Below, piece after piece: positions 45,105 to 53,272 of a stretch of DNA of 64,000 bases. The position numbers and the translations under genes were made by a program. A model generated the notes under the pieces. The model saw only the letters and a list, made by a program, of their open reading frames with translations, was not told the origin of the DNA and made no database searches. How positions within the stretch are numbered: position 1 is the stretch's first letter; every line of letters starts with the position of its first letter. The stretch is from Humidesulfovibrio mexicanus (GTDB lineage: Bacteria > Desulfobacterota > Desulfovibrionia > Desulfovibrionales > Desulfovibrionaceae), in assembly GCF_900188225.1 (NCBI RefSeq), contig NZ_FZOC01000004.1, forward strand, positions 285,537 to 349,536, written 5' to 3'.

Positions 45105-45958
45105 ACTTGACGACATTCTACCTTGCGGCGGCCGCCCTTGTGCTGGCCCCGGTTCTTGGCGGCCTGGTGGCCGGCGTGGACCGCGTGGTGACCGCGCGTC
45201 TGCAGTCCCGCATGGGCCCCCCGCTGCTGCAGCCCTTCTACGACGTGGGCAAGCTGTGGTCCAAGGTGATTCCCCCGGCCAGCCACTGGCAGGGCATGTT
45301 CGTGCGCTGGGCGCTTGTGGCCTCCCTTGCGTCGGACATTCTGCTGGCCGCCGGGGCCGATGTGCTGATGGCCTTCTTCGTGCAGGCCGCCAGCGCCAGC
45401 TTCGTGTGCCTGGGCGCCTTCTGCGGCAATTCGCCCTACAGCAAGCTCGGCGCCCAGCGCGAGCTCTTCCAGCTTCTGGCCTACGAGCCGGTGTTCCTGG
45501 TGGCCATTCTGTGCATGGCTCATGTGGCCGGGGCCTTCGACGCCTACAGCTTCATGAACGCCAGCGCGCAGCCGCTGCTGTTCAAGATGCCGCTCATCGT
45601 GCCCGCGCTCCTGTTCGTGGTGCTGGTGAAGCTGCGCAAGTCGCCCTTCGACATCTCCGCGTCCCACCACATGCACCAGGAGGTGGTGCGCGGCGTGTAC
45701 ACCGACTACGCCGGACGCGACTTCGCCTTGCTTGAGATCGCCCACTGGGCCGATGTGGTGGTGGTGCTCTGGATCTGCTCCTTCCTCTGGGCCACCAGCG
45801 CGGTCACCATGGTCGCCACCGCGGCCGTGTTCCTTCTCGCGGCCCTGGTCATCGACAACATCAGCGCCCGCCTGACTTGGCGGCACATGCTGAAGGTGGC
45901 GGCGCCCCTGTGCCTGATCCTGGCCACGGCGAACCTTCTTTGGCTGTACATGGAGTAA
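45101..45958 (+). CDS. echB: Ech hydrogenase subunit B (NuoH-like)
   Basis: The 285-residue membrane protein is the NuoH-type subunit that links the hydrophilic arm to the membrane. Typical blocks are VVTARLQSRMGPPLLQPFYD near the start, AQRELFQLLAYEPVFLVAIL and LVKLRKSPFDISASHHMHQE (with conserved acidic and basic residues), ending in WWADVVVVLWICSF-like helices. The start ATG overlaps echA by four bases (ATGA). Confidence 0.94.
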   Translation: MNLTTFYLAAAALVLAPVLGGLVAGVDRVVTARLQSRMGPPLLQPFYDVGKLWSKVIPPASHWQGMFVRWALVASLASDILLAAGADVLMAFFVQAASASFVCLGAFCGNSPYSKLGAQRELFQLLAYEPVFLVAILCMAHVAGAFDAYSFMNASAQPLLFKMPLIVPALLFVVLVKLRKSPFDISASHHMHQEVVRGVYTDYAGRDFALLEIAHWADVVVVLWICSFLWATSAVTMVATAAVFLLAALVIDNISARLTWRHMLKVAAPLCLILATANLLWLYME

Positions 45959-45962
45959 GAAT

Positions 45963-46397
45963 ATGTCATTCCTCAAAACATCGCAGATCAAGTCGCCCTG
46001 GCTCATGCACTTCGACTGCGGCTCGTGCAACGGGTGCGACATTGAGACCCTGGCCTGCCTGACCCCGATGTACGATGTCGAGCGCTTCGGGATCATCAAC
46101 GTGGGCAACCCGCGCCACGCCGACGTGCTGGTGGTCACAGGCACGGTGAACCCGCGCAATGCGCAGGTCCTCAAGAACATCTACGAACAGATGCCCACGC
46201 CCAAGCTGGTCATCGCCGTGGGCGCCTGCGGGTGCTCCGGCGGCGTGTTCCGCGATGCGCCAAACGTCATCGGCGGCGTGGACAAGATCATTCCCGTGGA
46301 CGTGTACGTGCCCGGCTGCCCGGCCAAGCCCGAGGCCATCATGGACGCGGTTGTCACGGGCCTGGCGAAGCTCAAGGGCATTCTGGAGGCAAGCTGA
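45963..46397 (+). CDS. echC: Ech hydrogenase small subunit C (NuoB-like)
   Basis: The 144-residue small subunit binds the proximal [4Fe-4S] cluster. Its four Cys ligands fit the NuoB/hydrogenase pattern: CGSCNGCDIE, then Cys in VGACGCSGGVF and in VPGCPAKPEAI. It starts 4 bases after echB and its stop overlaps the echD start. It pairs with EchE to form the catalytic module. Confidence 0.95.
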   Translation: MSFLKTSQIKSPWLMHFDCGSCNGCDIETLACLTPMYDVERFGIINVGNPRHADVLVVTGTVNPRNAQVLKNIYEQMPTPKLVIAVGACGCSGGVFRDAPNVIGGVDKIIPVDVYVPGCPAKPEAIMDAVVTGLAKLKGILEAS

Positions 46398-46783
46398 TGA
46401 GTATCGAGACCACTGCCGTCACCCCCGCCCAGATCGTGGCCGAGGTGACCAAGCTCAAGGCGGACGGCTACCGCCTGGTGACCATGTCCAGCGTCCTGAC
46501 CGGGCCTGAGTCCATGGACATCCTGTACCACTTCGACAAGGACCTGAAGCTCGTGCACCTGCGCTTGGCCGCCAAGCCCAACGGCTCCGTGCCGAGCATC
46601 TCCGGCGTGCTGTTTGGCGCCTTCCTCATCGAAAACGAGATCCGCGACCAGTTCGGCGTCACCTTCGACGGCCTGGTGGTGGACTATCAGGGCAAACTCC
46701 TGAACGACTGCGGCATGGGCGGACCCAGCTCTCCCTTCTGCCGCATGGTCGTCACCAAAGCCGATGCCAAGGAGGTGCGCTAA
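46397..46783 (+). CDS. echD: Ech hydrogenase subunit D (NuoC-like)
   Basis: The 128-residue protein matches the short NuoC-like subunit of Ech hydrogenases, including the segment FGAFLIENEIRDQFGVTFDG, which resembles the NuoC motif around Glu-Arg-Glu/Asp. It carries no cofactor and lies between the small and large subunit genes, with one-base overlaps on both sides (TGATGA and TAATG). Confidence 0.92.
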   Translation: MSIETTAVTPAQIVAEVTKLKADGYRLVTMSSVLTGPESMDILYHFDKDLKLVHLRLAAKPNGSVPSISGVLFGAFLIENEIRDQFGVTFDGLVVDYQGKLLNDCGMGGPSSPFCRMVVTKADAKEVR

Positions 46784-47859
46784 TGGCCCGCACCGTCATT
46801 CCCTTCGGCCCCCAGCACCCGGTGCTGCCGGAGCCCATCCACCTCTCCCTCGTGGTCGAGGACGAGAAGGTCGTCGAAGCCCTGCCCACCCTGGGCTACA
46901 TCCACCGCGGCCTTGAAATGCTGGCCAGCAAGCGCGACTTCCACCAGATGATCCAGGTGGTGGAGCGCGTGTGCGGCATCTGCTCCATGATCCACGCCCA
47001 GTGCTATTGCCAGGGCCTGGAGGAGATGATGGGCATCGAGGCTCCCCGCCGCGCCCGGATGCTGCGCATTGTGTGGGGCGAACTGCACAGAATGCACAGC
47101 CACCTGCTGTGGCTTGGCCTCTTCGCCGACAGTTTCGGCTTCGAGGCGCTGTTCATGCAGATCTGGAAGATCCGCGAACGCATCATGGACCTGAACGAGG
47201 CCACCACCGGCAACCGCGTCATCGTCTCGGTGAATGTGGTGGGCGGCGTGCGCGCCGACCTCGACGAGGGCCAGATCCGCTGGATCAAGGACACGCTGAA
47301 CGAGGTGGAAGCCGATCTGAAGAAGATCCAGTCCGTCATCATGAGCGATTCCACCGTGTGCCGCCGCACCAAGGGCGTGGGCGTGCTCTCCAAGCAGGCC
47401 GCCTACGAGCTGGGCGCCGCCGGTCCCACCCTGCGCGCCAGCGGCATTGCGCAGGACATGCGCCAGCTCAAGTACGCCGGGTTCGACGAGATTCCCTTCG
47501 AGCCCATCGTCGAGCAGGACGGCGATTCCTGGGCGCGCGGCGCCGTGCGCTGGCGCGAAACCCTGCAGTCCATCGACCTGGTGCGCCAGGCCCTGGACAA
47601 GCTCGACAACTCGCCCCTGGCCGAAAAGGTCAAGGGCAAGCCCGAGGGCGAAGTGGTGACCCGCGTGGAACAGCCGCGCGGCGAGTGCCTCTACTACCTC
47701 AAAGGCAACGGCGACAAGTTCATGGAACGCGTTCGCATCCGCACCCCGACATTCGCCAACATTCCGCCCCTGGCCGCCATGCTGCCCGGGCTCGACTTCG
47801 CGGACGTCCCGGTTGTGGTCCTGTCCATCGACCCCTGCATCAGCTGCACGGAGAGGTAG
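46783..47859 (+). CDS. echE: Ech hydrogenase large subunit E
   Basis: The 358-residue catalytic subunit carries the [NiFe] site. Both Cys pairs are intact: RVCGICSMIHAQ near residue 64 and DPCISCTER at the end. The N-terminal IPFGPQHPVLPEP and the block RRARMLRIVWGELHRMHSHL are typical of Ech and complex I large subunits. No C-terminal extension follows the last Cys pair, as is usual in the energy-conserving group, which lacks proteolytic maturation. It starts with AAGGAGGTGCGCTA before the ATG. Confidence 0.96.
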   Translation: MARTVIPFGPQHPVLPEPIHLSLVVEDEKVVEALPTLGYIHRGLEMLASKRDFHQMIQVVERVCGICSMIHAQCYCQGLEEMMGIEAPRRARMLRIVWGELHRMHSHLLWLGLFADSFGFEALFMQIWKIRERIMDLNEATTGNRVIVSVNVVGGVRADLDEGQIRWIKDTLNEVEADLKKIQSVIMSDSTVCRRTKGVGVLSKQAAYELGAAGPTLRASGIAQDMRQLKYAGFDEIPFEPIVEQDGDSWARGAVRWRETLQSIDLVRQALDKLDNSPLAEKVKGKPEGEVVTRVEQPRGECLYYLKGNGDKFMERVRIRTPTFANIPPLAAMLPGLDFADVPVVVLSIDPCISCTER

Positions 47860-47864
47860 CCGCC

Positions 47865-48245
47865 ATGAAAATGCTCCCCACCGTCATATCGAACCTGTTC
47901 TCCAAGCCCGCCACGCGCAACTACCCGTTCGAGGTGCGCGAGCCCTTTGAACACGCCCGCGGCGAACTGGTGAACGACATCGACCGCTGCATCTTCTGCG
48001 GCATGTGCCAGCGCAAGTGCCCGTCCCTGTGCATCACCGTAAGCAAGGAAGGGACCACCGGCACCTGGACGCTCGACAGCTTCTCCTGCATCGGCTGCGG
48101 CATCTGCGTGGACAACTGTCCGGTCAGCTGCCTGAAGCAGCAGCCCAACCACCGTCCGGTCACCGCCGTGCGCGGCGACATCGTGCTGACCGGCAAGCTG
48201 CCGGAAAAGCCCGCCAAGAAGACGGAAAAGGCCCCGGCGCAGTAG
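47865..48245 (+). CDS. echF: Ech hydrogenase ferredoxin-like subunit F
   Basis: The 126-residue protein has two complete [4Fe-4S] motifs, CIFCGMCQRKCP (about 41-52) and CIGCGICVDNCP (about 78-89), and feeds electrons between soluble ferredoxin and EchC. The N-terminus (LPTVISNLFSKPATRNYPFE) and the Lys/Pro-rich tail are as in Ech. It starts 5 bases after echE and is followed by a strong terminator, closing the six-gene operon. Confidence 0.94.
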   Translation: MKMLPTVISNLFSKPATRNYPFEVREPFEHARGELVNDIDRCIFCGMCQRKCPSLCITVSKEGTTGTWTLDSFSCIGCGICVDNCPVSCLKQQPNHRPVTAVRGDIVLTGKLPEKPAKKTEKAPAQ

Positions 48246-48270
48246 CCGTCGGACCGGCCACGAAACGAAC

Positions 48271-48311
48271 GCGCCCCGCTGGAGCTTTCCGGCGGGGCGC
48301 TCCGTTTTTTT
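48271..48311 (+). terminator. Terminator of the ech operon
   Basis: A 13-pair stem (48271-48283 with 48288-48300, one wobble) with a GCTT loop is followed by TCCGTTTTTTT. It lies 25 bases after the echF stop. Confidence 0.9.
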
Positions 48312-48394
48312 AGGGGAGGGGACGGGCTTGACTGCCGCTTCCCGCCTCCCTACAACGCACTCATCCCGCAACGCCAACTTCGCAGGAGGCAGCC

Positions 48395-48655
48395 ATGAAC
48401 CGCGGCACCCGCGCCCTTGCGGCGCTCACCCTGACCCTGGCCCTGGCAACGCCCGCATCCTCCGCGCTGGCCAGCGATTTCTACACGCCCTCGCCGGTCC
48501 CGTCCTCGCGCGACAAGGTGCAGGTCAAGACGACCGAGACCAAACGGACCAAGACCCGCAACAACACCTATATCCTGAACGAAAAAATCGTGAAGACCAC
48601 CAAACCGACCGAGGGCACGGACACCTCGGCCCGAAAGGTTCCCGGCGCGCTGTAG
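48395..48655 (+). CDS. Small secreted Thr/Lys-rich protein
   Basis: The 86-residue product starts with a clear Sec signal (MNRGTRALAALTLTLALATP, cleavage likely after ALA at about residue 27). The mature part, about 60 residues, is rich in Thr and Lys with repeated KTT/RTKT motifs (VKTTETKRTKTRNN; IVKTTKPTEGTD) and no Cys. It has a CAGGAGGC site seven bases before the ATG. No family is recognisable; it would be a small basic periplasmic or exported protein. It follows the ech terminator by 83 bases. Confidence 0.65.
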   Translation: MNRGTRALAALTLTLALATPASSALASDFYTPSPVPSSRDKVQVKTTETKRTKTRNNTYILNEKIVKTTKPTEGTDTSARKVPGAL

Positions 48656-48686
48656 CGCCGCACCGGGCCAAACAAAGGAGGCCGCT

Positions 48687-49157
48687 ATGATCCTGGACGC
48701 TTTGGAGAATTGGCGGCTGTATGGCGCGGGGCGGGCCTGGGAGCTCGCCTTCGAGCGCCTGCTGTCCCTGGGTCCGGAAGCCGAGCCTGGCGAATACGAG
48801 CTCGACGGCCGCGATGTCTTCCTCATCGTGTTCGACACCACCACCAAGGCCCTGCTCGACACCACACTTGAGGCGCACCGCGTGTATGCGGACATCCACC
48901 TGCCCCTCACCGGGCCGGAGGTCCACGCCCGCTTCGCCCTCGCCGGTCTTGCGGAGACAAAGCCCTATGACCCGGCTGCGGACGCCGCGCACTACGACCA
49001 TCCGGACCGCTTCACCGCGCTCTTCACCCTGCACCCCGGCCAATTCGCCCTGTACCTGCCGGGCGAGGCCCACCTCTCCCAGGGCAAGGTGGACCCCAGG
49101 CCGCAGCCCCTGCGCAAGGCCGTGGTCAAGGTGCGCGCGGACTTGCTGCGCCCGTAG
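48687..49157 (+). CDS. YhcH/YjgK/YiaL-family protein
   Basis: The 156-residue protein fits the DUF386 family (a cupin-like barrel): DTTLEAHRVYADIHLPLTGP with the conserved metal-binding His, then ALFTLHPGQFALYLPGEAHL. E. coli relatives act in sugar or sialic-acid metabolism and bind metal. The substrate here is unknown, and no sugar operon is nearby. It starts after AAGGAGG and lies 31 bases behind the small secreted gene, so both may be co-transcribed. Confidence 0.87.
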   Translation: MILDALENWRLYGAGRAWELAFERLLSLGPEAEPGEYELDGRDVFLIVFDTTTKALLDTTLEAHRVYADIHLPLTGPEVHARFALAGLAETKPYDPAADAAHYDHPDRFTALFTLHPGQFALYLPGEAHLSQGKVDPRPQPLRKAVVKVRADLLRP

Positions 49158-49186
49158 ATAAGGGGGAGATGGCGCGTGCGGCCGTC

Positions 49187-49699
49187 TCAGTCGGCGCAAA
49201 GCTGCAAAGCGTAGAACACGCTGTCCACGGCCATGACCGGGAAGCTGGCGGGCAGGGAGGCCTTGGTCAGGCGCACAAAGCCGTGTTTTTCGTAGAAGCG
49301 GTGCGCGGCCAGGAATCGGTCCGTGGTCCCAAGATAGATTTCCAGAACGCCCGCCCTACGGCACCAGCCAAGCAGCGCGTCGAGCAAGGCGGCGGCAAGG
49401 CCTGTGCCGCGCATGTCCGCGCGCACGAACATCTTGCGCAGCGCGCCCTGGCCCTCTCCAATGTTCAGCAATGCGGTGCAGCCCGCCACCTCGCCCTTGC
49501 CGTCGATGGCCACCAGAAACACGCCCGGCCCCAAGGCCCCGTTTACGTAGAAGCCGGGGATGTCCATGAGGTCAGGCTGGTCCTGCGGGGTGATGGGAAG
49601 ACGGAACTCCCCGCGCTGAATGCCGGAGATGAGCGAGACGACGCCCGCCTGATGCCCCGTTCCCGCAGCGGGGTCGAAGGGGACGATGCGCCAGCGCAC
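49187..49699 (-). CDS. GNAT-family N-acetyltransferase
   Basis: The 170-residue protein has the GNAT acetyl-CoA-binding core: a strand-helix block with LRKMFVRADMRGTGLAAALL (motif A, Arg/Gln-x-x-Gly-x-Gly/Ala) and EIYLGTTDRFLAAHRFYEKH. It resembles YafP/MarR-associated acetyltransferases with unknown acceptor. The start is a GTG eight bases after the stop of the ABC ATPase gene, so it is the last gene of the nucleoside-uptake unit, possibly by chance of position. Confidence 0.85.
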   Translation of the reverse strand: MRWRIVPFDPAAGTGHQAGVVSLISGIQRGEFRLPITPQDQPDLMDIPGFYVNGALGPGVFLVAIDGKGEVAGCTALLNIGEGQGALRKMFVRADMRGTGLAAALLDALLGWCRRAGVLEIYLGTTDRFLAAHRFYEKHGFVRLTKASLPASFPVMAVDSVFYALQLCAD

Positions 49700-49707
49700 G
49701 GGCCCGC

Positions 49708-51237
49708 CTAGGCGCTCAGGCCGGCCATGAGCTGGCCTATCTGGTCCACCTGGGCGGCGTCGCCAGTGGGGAAAAGCCCCATGACCCGCCCGCGGAACAG
49801 CACGGCCACGCGGTCCGCCAGGGCAAGCGCCTCGGAAAGGTCGCCGGTGACAAGGAGCACGCCGCAGGTCGTCCTGGCCTCCAGCAACCGCTGCCACACG
49901 GCCTCTGTGGCGGAGATGTCCAGCCCCTGGGTGGGCTGCTCGGCCACAAGGAGCCGGGGACGGCGCAACAGCTCGCGCCCAAGGACGAATTTCTGCAAAT
50001 TGCCGCCCGAAAGCTGCCAGGCTTGCAAGCCGATGCGGCCAGGCAGCACGTTGTGCTCGCGCACGATGTCCCGCGCGGCCTCCCGGGCCCTGGCGCGGTC
50101 CAGCCACACGCCCTTTGAGAACCCCGCCCGCGTGGTCAAAAGCAGGTTGTCCGTCAGGTCGAAGCTGCGGCAGGTGGCCAGCCCGGCGCGGTCCTCCGGC
50201 ACCCAGGCCAGGGCGCCGTCCCAGTCGTAATGCTTGTAGAATTCGTCCCAGCCGTGGCCCAGCAACTCCACCTGCCCGCCCTGGGGACGCGTAAGTCCGC
50301 AGATGGTTTCCACAAGCTGCTGCTGCCCGTTGCCCGCCACGCCCACCACGGCCAGTATCTCGCCCTGGCGCAGGCTTAAGGACACGTCGTCCAGCCCCTC
50401 GCCGGAAAGCCCGCGCACGTCCAGCACCAGCGGCCCCGGCGCAACGGCCTCGCGCGGGATGTCCAGCACGACGTCGCGGCCCACCATGCGCCGGGCCAGC
50501 TCCGCCGGGCTGGCAACCTCGGAGGCCGTGAACTCGCCCTCGATGCGCCCCTTGCGCAGGATGGCGATCTCGTCGGCCACGGAGAGCACTTCCTCCATCT
50601 TGTGGGAGATGAACACCACAGCCTTGCCCTGGGCGCTCATGGACCGCAGGGCGGCGAACAGGGCGTCGGCCTCCGGCGGGGTGAGCACCGCTGTCGGCTC
50701 GTCGAAAATCAGCACGCGGCTTTCGCGGTAGAGCAGCTTCAGAATCTCCACGCGCTGGCGCTCGCCCATGGAGAGATCGCCCACGCGGGCGCGCACATCC
50801 AGGGCCAGGCCGAAGCGCTCGGCCAGGCCGCCGACGGCCTCGCGCATTTCCTTCGGGCTCAGGAGCAATGCGCCCTCCTGCCCCAGCAGCACGTTCTCGG
50901 CAACGGTCATGTTCTCCACCAGCATGAAGTGCTGGTAGACCATGCCAATGCCCATGGCGATGGCCTGGCGCGGGGAGTCGAAATCCACACGCTCCCCGGC
51001 GATCTCCAAATGCCCGGCATCGGGCTTAAAGCGGCCCGCCAGCATGGCCATAAGCGTGCTCTTGCCCGCGCCGTTCTCGCCCAGCAGGGCCTTGATGCGC
51101 CCGGGCATGATGGACAGGGTGATGGAATCGTTGGCCAGCACCCGGCCATAACGCTTGGTCAGCCCGCACAGGCGCGCCAGGGGCAGGGTGTCGGCGGCGG
51201 CGATGTCGGTGCGCGGGAGGGTGGCGTTGGCGCTCAT
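49708..51237 (-). CDS. Nucleoside-type ABC transporter, double ATPase
   Basis: The 509-residue protein holds two ABC domains in tandem as in RbsA and YufO. The first has Walker A GENGAGKSTLMAML, signature LSMGERQRVEI and LIFDEPTAVLTP. The second has a degenerate Walker A (GVAGNGQQQLVETI) and the segment LSGGNLQKFVLGRELLRRPR followed by LLVAEQPTQGLDI. With the BMP-type binding protein and two permeases it forms an importer, most likely for purine nucleosides. The order binding protein, permease, permease, ATPase is read from upstream, each 1-8 bases apart or overlapping. Confidence 0.93.
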   Translation of the reverse strand: MSANATLPRTDIAAADTLPLARLCGLTKRYGRVLANDSITLSIMPGRIKALLGENGAGKSTLMAMLAGRFKPDAGHLEIAGERVDFDSPRQAIAMGIGMVYQHFMLVENMTVAENVLLGQEGALLLSPKEMREAVGGLAERFGLALDVRARVGDLSMGERQRVEILKLLYRESRVLIFDEPTAVLTPPEADALFAALRSMSAQGKAVVFISHKMEEVLSVADEIAILRKGRIEGEFTASEVASPAELARRMVGRDVVLDIPREAVAPGPLVLDVRGLSGEGLDDVSLSLRQGEILAVVGVAGNGQQQLVETICGLTRPQGGQVELLGHGWDEFYKHYDWDGALAWVPEDRAGLATCRSFDLTDNLLLTTRAGFSKGVWLDRARAREAARDIVREHNVLPGRIGLQAWQLSGGNLQKFVLGRELLRRPRLLVAEQPTQGLDISATEAVWQRLLEARTTCGVLLVTGDLSEALALADRVAVLFRGRVMGLFPTGDAAQVDQIGQLMAGLSA

Positions 51238-51244
51238 GGCGGGC

Positions 51245-52174
51245 CTAGTCCTGCGGCTCGATGTTCACGCCCAAGGCGGCCGGGGCAGCGTCCGCGCGGG
51301 AGGCGCGCCTGCGCAGCGACGGGGCCACCACCGCCACGATGGTCAGGGCGTAGGGCAGCATCATGAGCAGCGAGGACGGGATGTTGGTGCCCGTGGCCTG
51401 CAGCCTGAGCTGAAAGGCCATGACCCCGCCGAAAAGAAAGGCTCCGAGCACGGCGCGGCCCGGCCGCCAGGCGGCGAAGACCACCAGGGCCACGGCCACC
51501 CAGCCGCGCCCGCCGGAAAGCCCCGTGGTCCACAAGTGCATGTGCGCCAGGGAGATGTACGCCCCGCCCAGACCGCCCAGAAAACCTCCGGCCACCGAGC
51601 CCGCCACGCGAAGGCGTCTGGGTCTCAGACCTGCGGCGGCGGCGGCGGCGGGCATTTCCCCGGCCGCGCGCAGGCGCAGGCCAAGGCTGGTGCGGTTCAG
51701 AAAGAACCACAGTCCCAGGGGGAGCAGGTAGCACAGGTACACCAGCGCATCCTGGCGGAAAAACACCGGTCCCAGAATGGGAATGTCGGCGAGCAGCGGC
51801 AGGGAAAGCTTGTCGAAGCCTTCGGTGCCCGTGCCGACAAAAGGCGTGCCGAGGAAGGTGGACAGCCCCACGCCGAAAATGGCCAAGGCCAGGCCGGAGA
51901 CCACCTGGCTGCCCAGAAACACCTGGCAGACCACGGCGTGCAGCAGGCACAAAAACGCTCCGGAAACGCCGCCCGCCAGGAATCCCAGCCAGGCCGAGCC
52001 CGTGGCGAAGCAGACATAAAACCCGGCGAAAGAGGCGAAGGCCATGACCCCCTCCACGCCCAGATTCATGACCCCGGACTTCTCCGAGAGGATTTCGCCC
52101 AAGGTGGCGAAGAGAATGGGCGTGCCCGCCTGCACGGCGGCGGCCAGAAGCGCGATGACCAGTTCCGGGCTCAT
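51245..52174 (-). CDS. Nucleoside-type ABC transporter permease 2
   Basis: The 309-residue permease of the BPD_transp_2 family (YufQ-like) has ATPILFATLGEILSEKSGVM followed by NLGVEGVMAFASF, the loop NRTSLGLRLRAAGEMPAAAA and several more membrane helices. The start ATG overlaps the upstream permease gene by four bases. It pairs with permease 1 to form the channel. The NLGVEG motif is the family's usual mark. Confidence 0.93.
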   Translation of the reverse strand: MSPELVIALLAAAVQAGTPILFATLGEILSEKSGVMNLGVEGVMAFASFAGFYVCFATGSAWLGFLAGGVSGAFLCLLHAVVCQVFLGSQVVSGLALAIFGVGLSTFLGTPFVGTGTEGFDKLSLPLLADIPILGPVFFRQDALVYLCYLLPLGLWFFLNRTSLGLRLRAAGEMPAAAAAAGLRPRRLRVAGSVAGGFLGGLGGAYISLAHMHLWTTGLSGGRGWVAVALVVFAAWRPGRAVLGAFLFGGVMAFQLRLQATGTNIPSSLLMMLPYALTIVAVVAPSLRRRASRADAAPAALGVNIEPQD

Positions 52175-53265
52175 GCCTGGGCCTCCTGTGCCCGCGTGGC
52201 CGGGCGGTCCAGCCCCACGCGGTAGGCGAGGAAGAACTGTCCGGCGATGACGCAGAGCAGAATGGCCCCCTCCATGATGGAGCCGAAGGCGGCGGGCACC
52301 TGCAGCTCCAACTGCACCACCTCCACGCCCACGCGGAAGGCGGCCAGCAGATAGGAGGTGAAGGCGATGGGCCAGGGCTTGAGCCTGGCCAGCCAGGCCA
52401 CGGTGATGGCGGTGTAGCCGTACCCGGCCATGACCGTTGGCTGCAGCCTGCCCAGGGTGGCCGAGGCCTCAATGCTTCCGGCCAGGCCGGCGGCCGCGCC
52501 GCCCAGGCCCATGACCAGCAGGACCAAAAAACCGTAGGGAAGCCTGGCGTAGCGCGCCACGCGCTCGCCCTCTCCGCAGGCCATGAGCTCAAAGCCCAGC
52601 CTGGTGCGCGAAAGAAACACGGCATAGGCCAGACCGGCCAGGGGGCAGGCCAGCACGCCCCAGTGCAGCTTGCCCAGCACGCCCGGGGCGATGCGCGCGA
52701 TCTGCCCGCCGGGGCCGAACTCGGCCGTCATGGGGAAACCGAAGCTGGCCGGGTCCTTCCACACGCCGAACACCAGGAATTCCAGCAGCAGCGCGCCAAT
52801 GTAGTTGAGCATCAGCGTGGTGATGACCTCGTTGGTGCCCAGGCGCAGCCGCAGCACGCCGGGGATGAGCCCCCAGGCCGCGCCGAACAAAAGCGCGCAC
52901 ACGAACATGGCGGGCATCATCACCCAGGCGGAGTGCCCGGCCAGAGAAAGCGCGGCCCAGGTGGCCCCCACCGCGCCCAGGGCGTACTGCCCCTCGGCCC
53001 CGATGTTCCATACCTGCATCCGGAAGGAAAGGGCCACGCCAAGGGAACACAAGAAAATCGGAACGGCCTTCACCAGGCCGTCCAAAAGGGAGTAGCCCTG
53101 CCCGAAGGCCCCCCGGAACAGGATGAGCATCCCGTCCAGGCCCGGCTTCCCCGACAAGGTCAGCAGCAGCCCGCACACAAGCATGGCCGTGGCCAGGGCG
53201 CCCAGGTAGACCACCAGGACGCCCCAGCCCAAAGGCTCTTCACGTTTGCGGACGGCGAGGCGCAT
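52171..53265 (-). CDS. Nucleoside-type ABC transporter permease 1
   Basis: The 364-residue permease (YufP-like) has eight or more membrane segments, the segments VWNIGAEGQYALGAVGATWA and PGVLRLRLGTNEVITTLMLN, and LSRTRLGFELMACGEGERVA as the cytoplasmic coupling loop. It starts 7 bases after the binding-protein gene. It overlaps permease 2 by four bases. Confidence 0.93.
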   Translation of the reverse strand: MRLAVRKREEPLGWGVLVVYLGALATAMLVCGLLLTLSGKPGLDGMLILFRGAFGQGYSLLDGLVKAVPIFLCSLGVALSFRMQVWNIGAEGQYALGAVGATWAALSLAGHSAWVMMPAMFVCALLFGAAWGLIPGVLRLRLGTNEVITTLMLNYIGALLLEFLVFGVWKDPASFGFPMTAEFGPGGQIARIAPGVLGKLHWGVLACPLAGLAYAVFLSRTRLGFELMACGEGERVARYARLPYGFLVLLVMGLGGAAAGLAGSIEASATLGRLQPTVMAGYGYTAITVAWLARLKPWPIAFTSYLLAAFRVGVEVVQLELQVPAAFGSIMEGAILLCVIAGQFFLAYRVGLDRPATRAQEAQA

Positions 53266-53272
53266 CGGCGGC

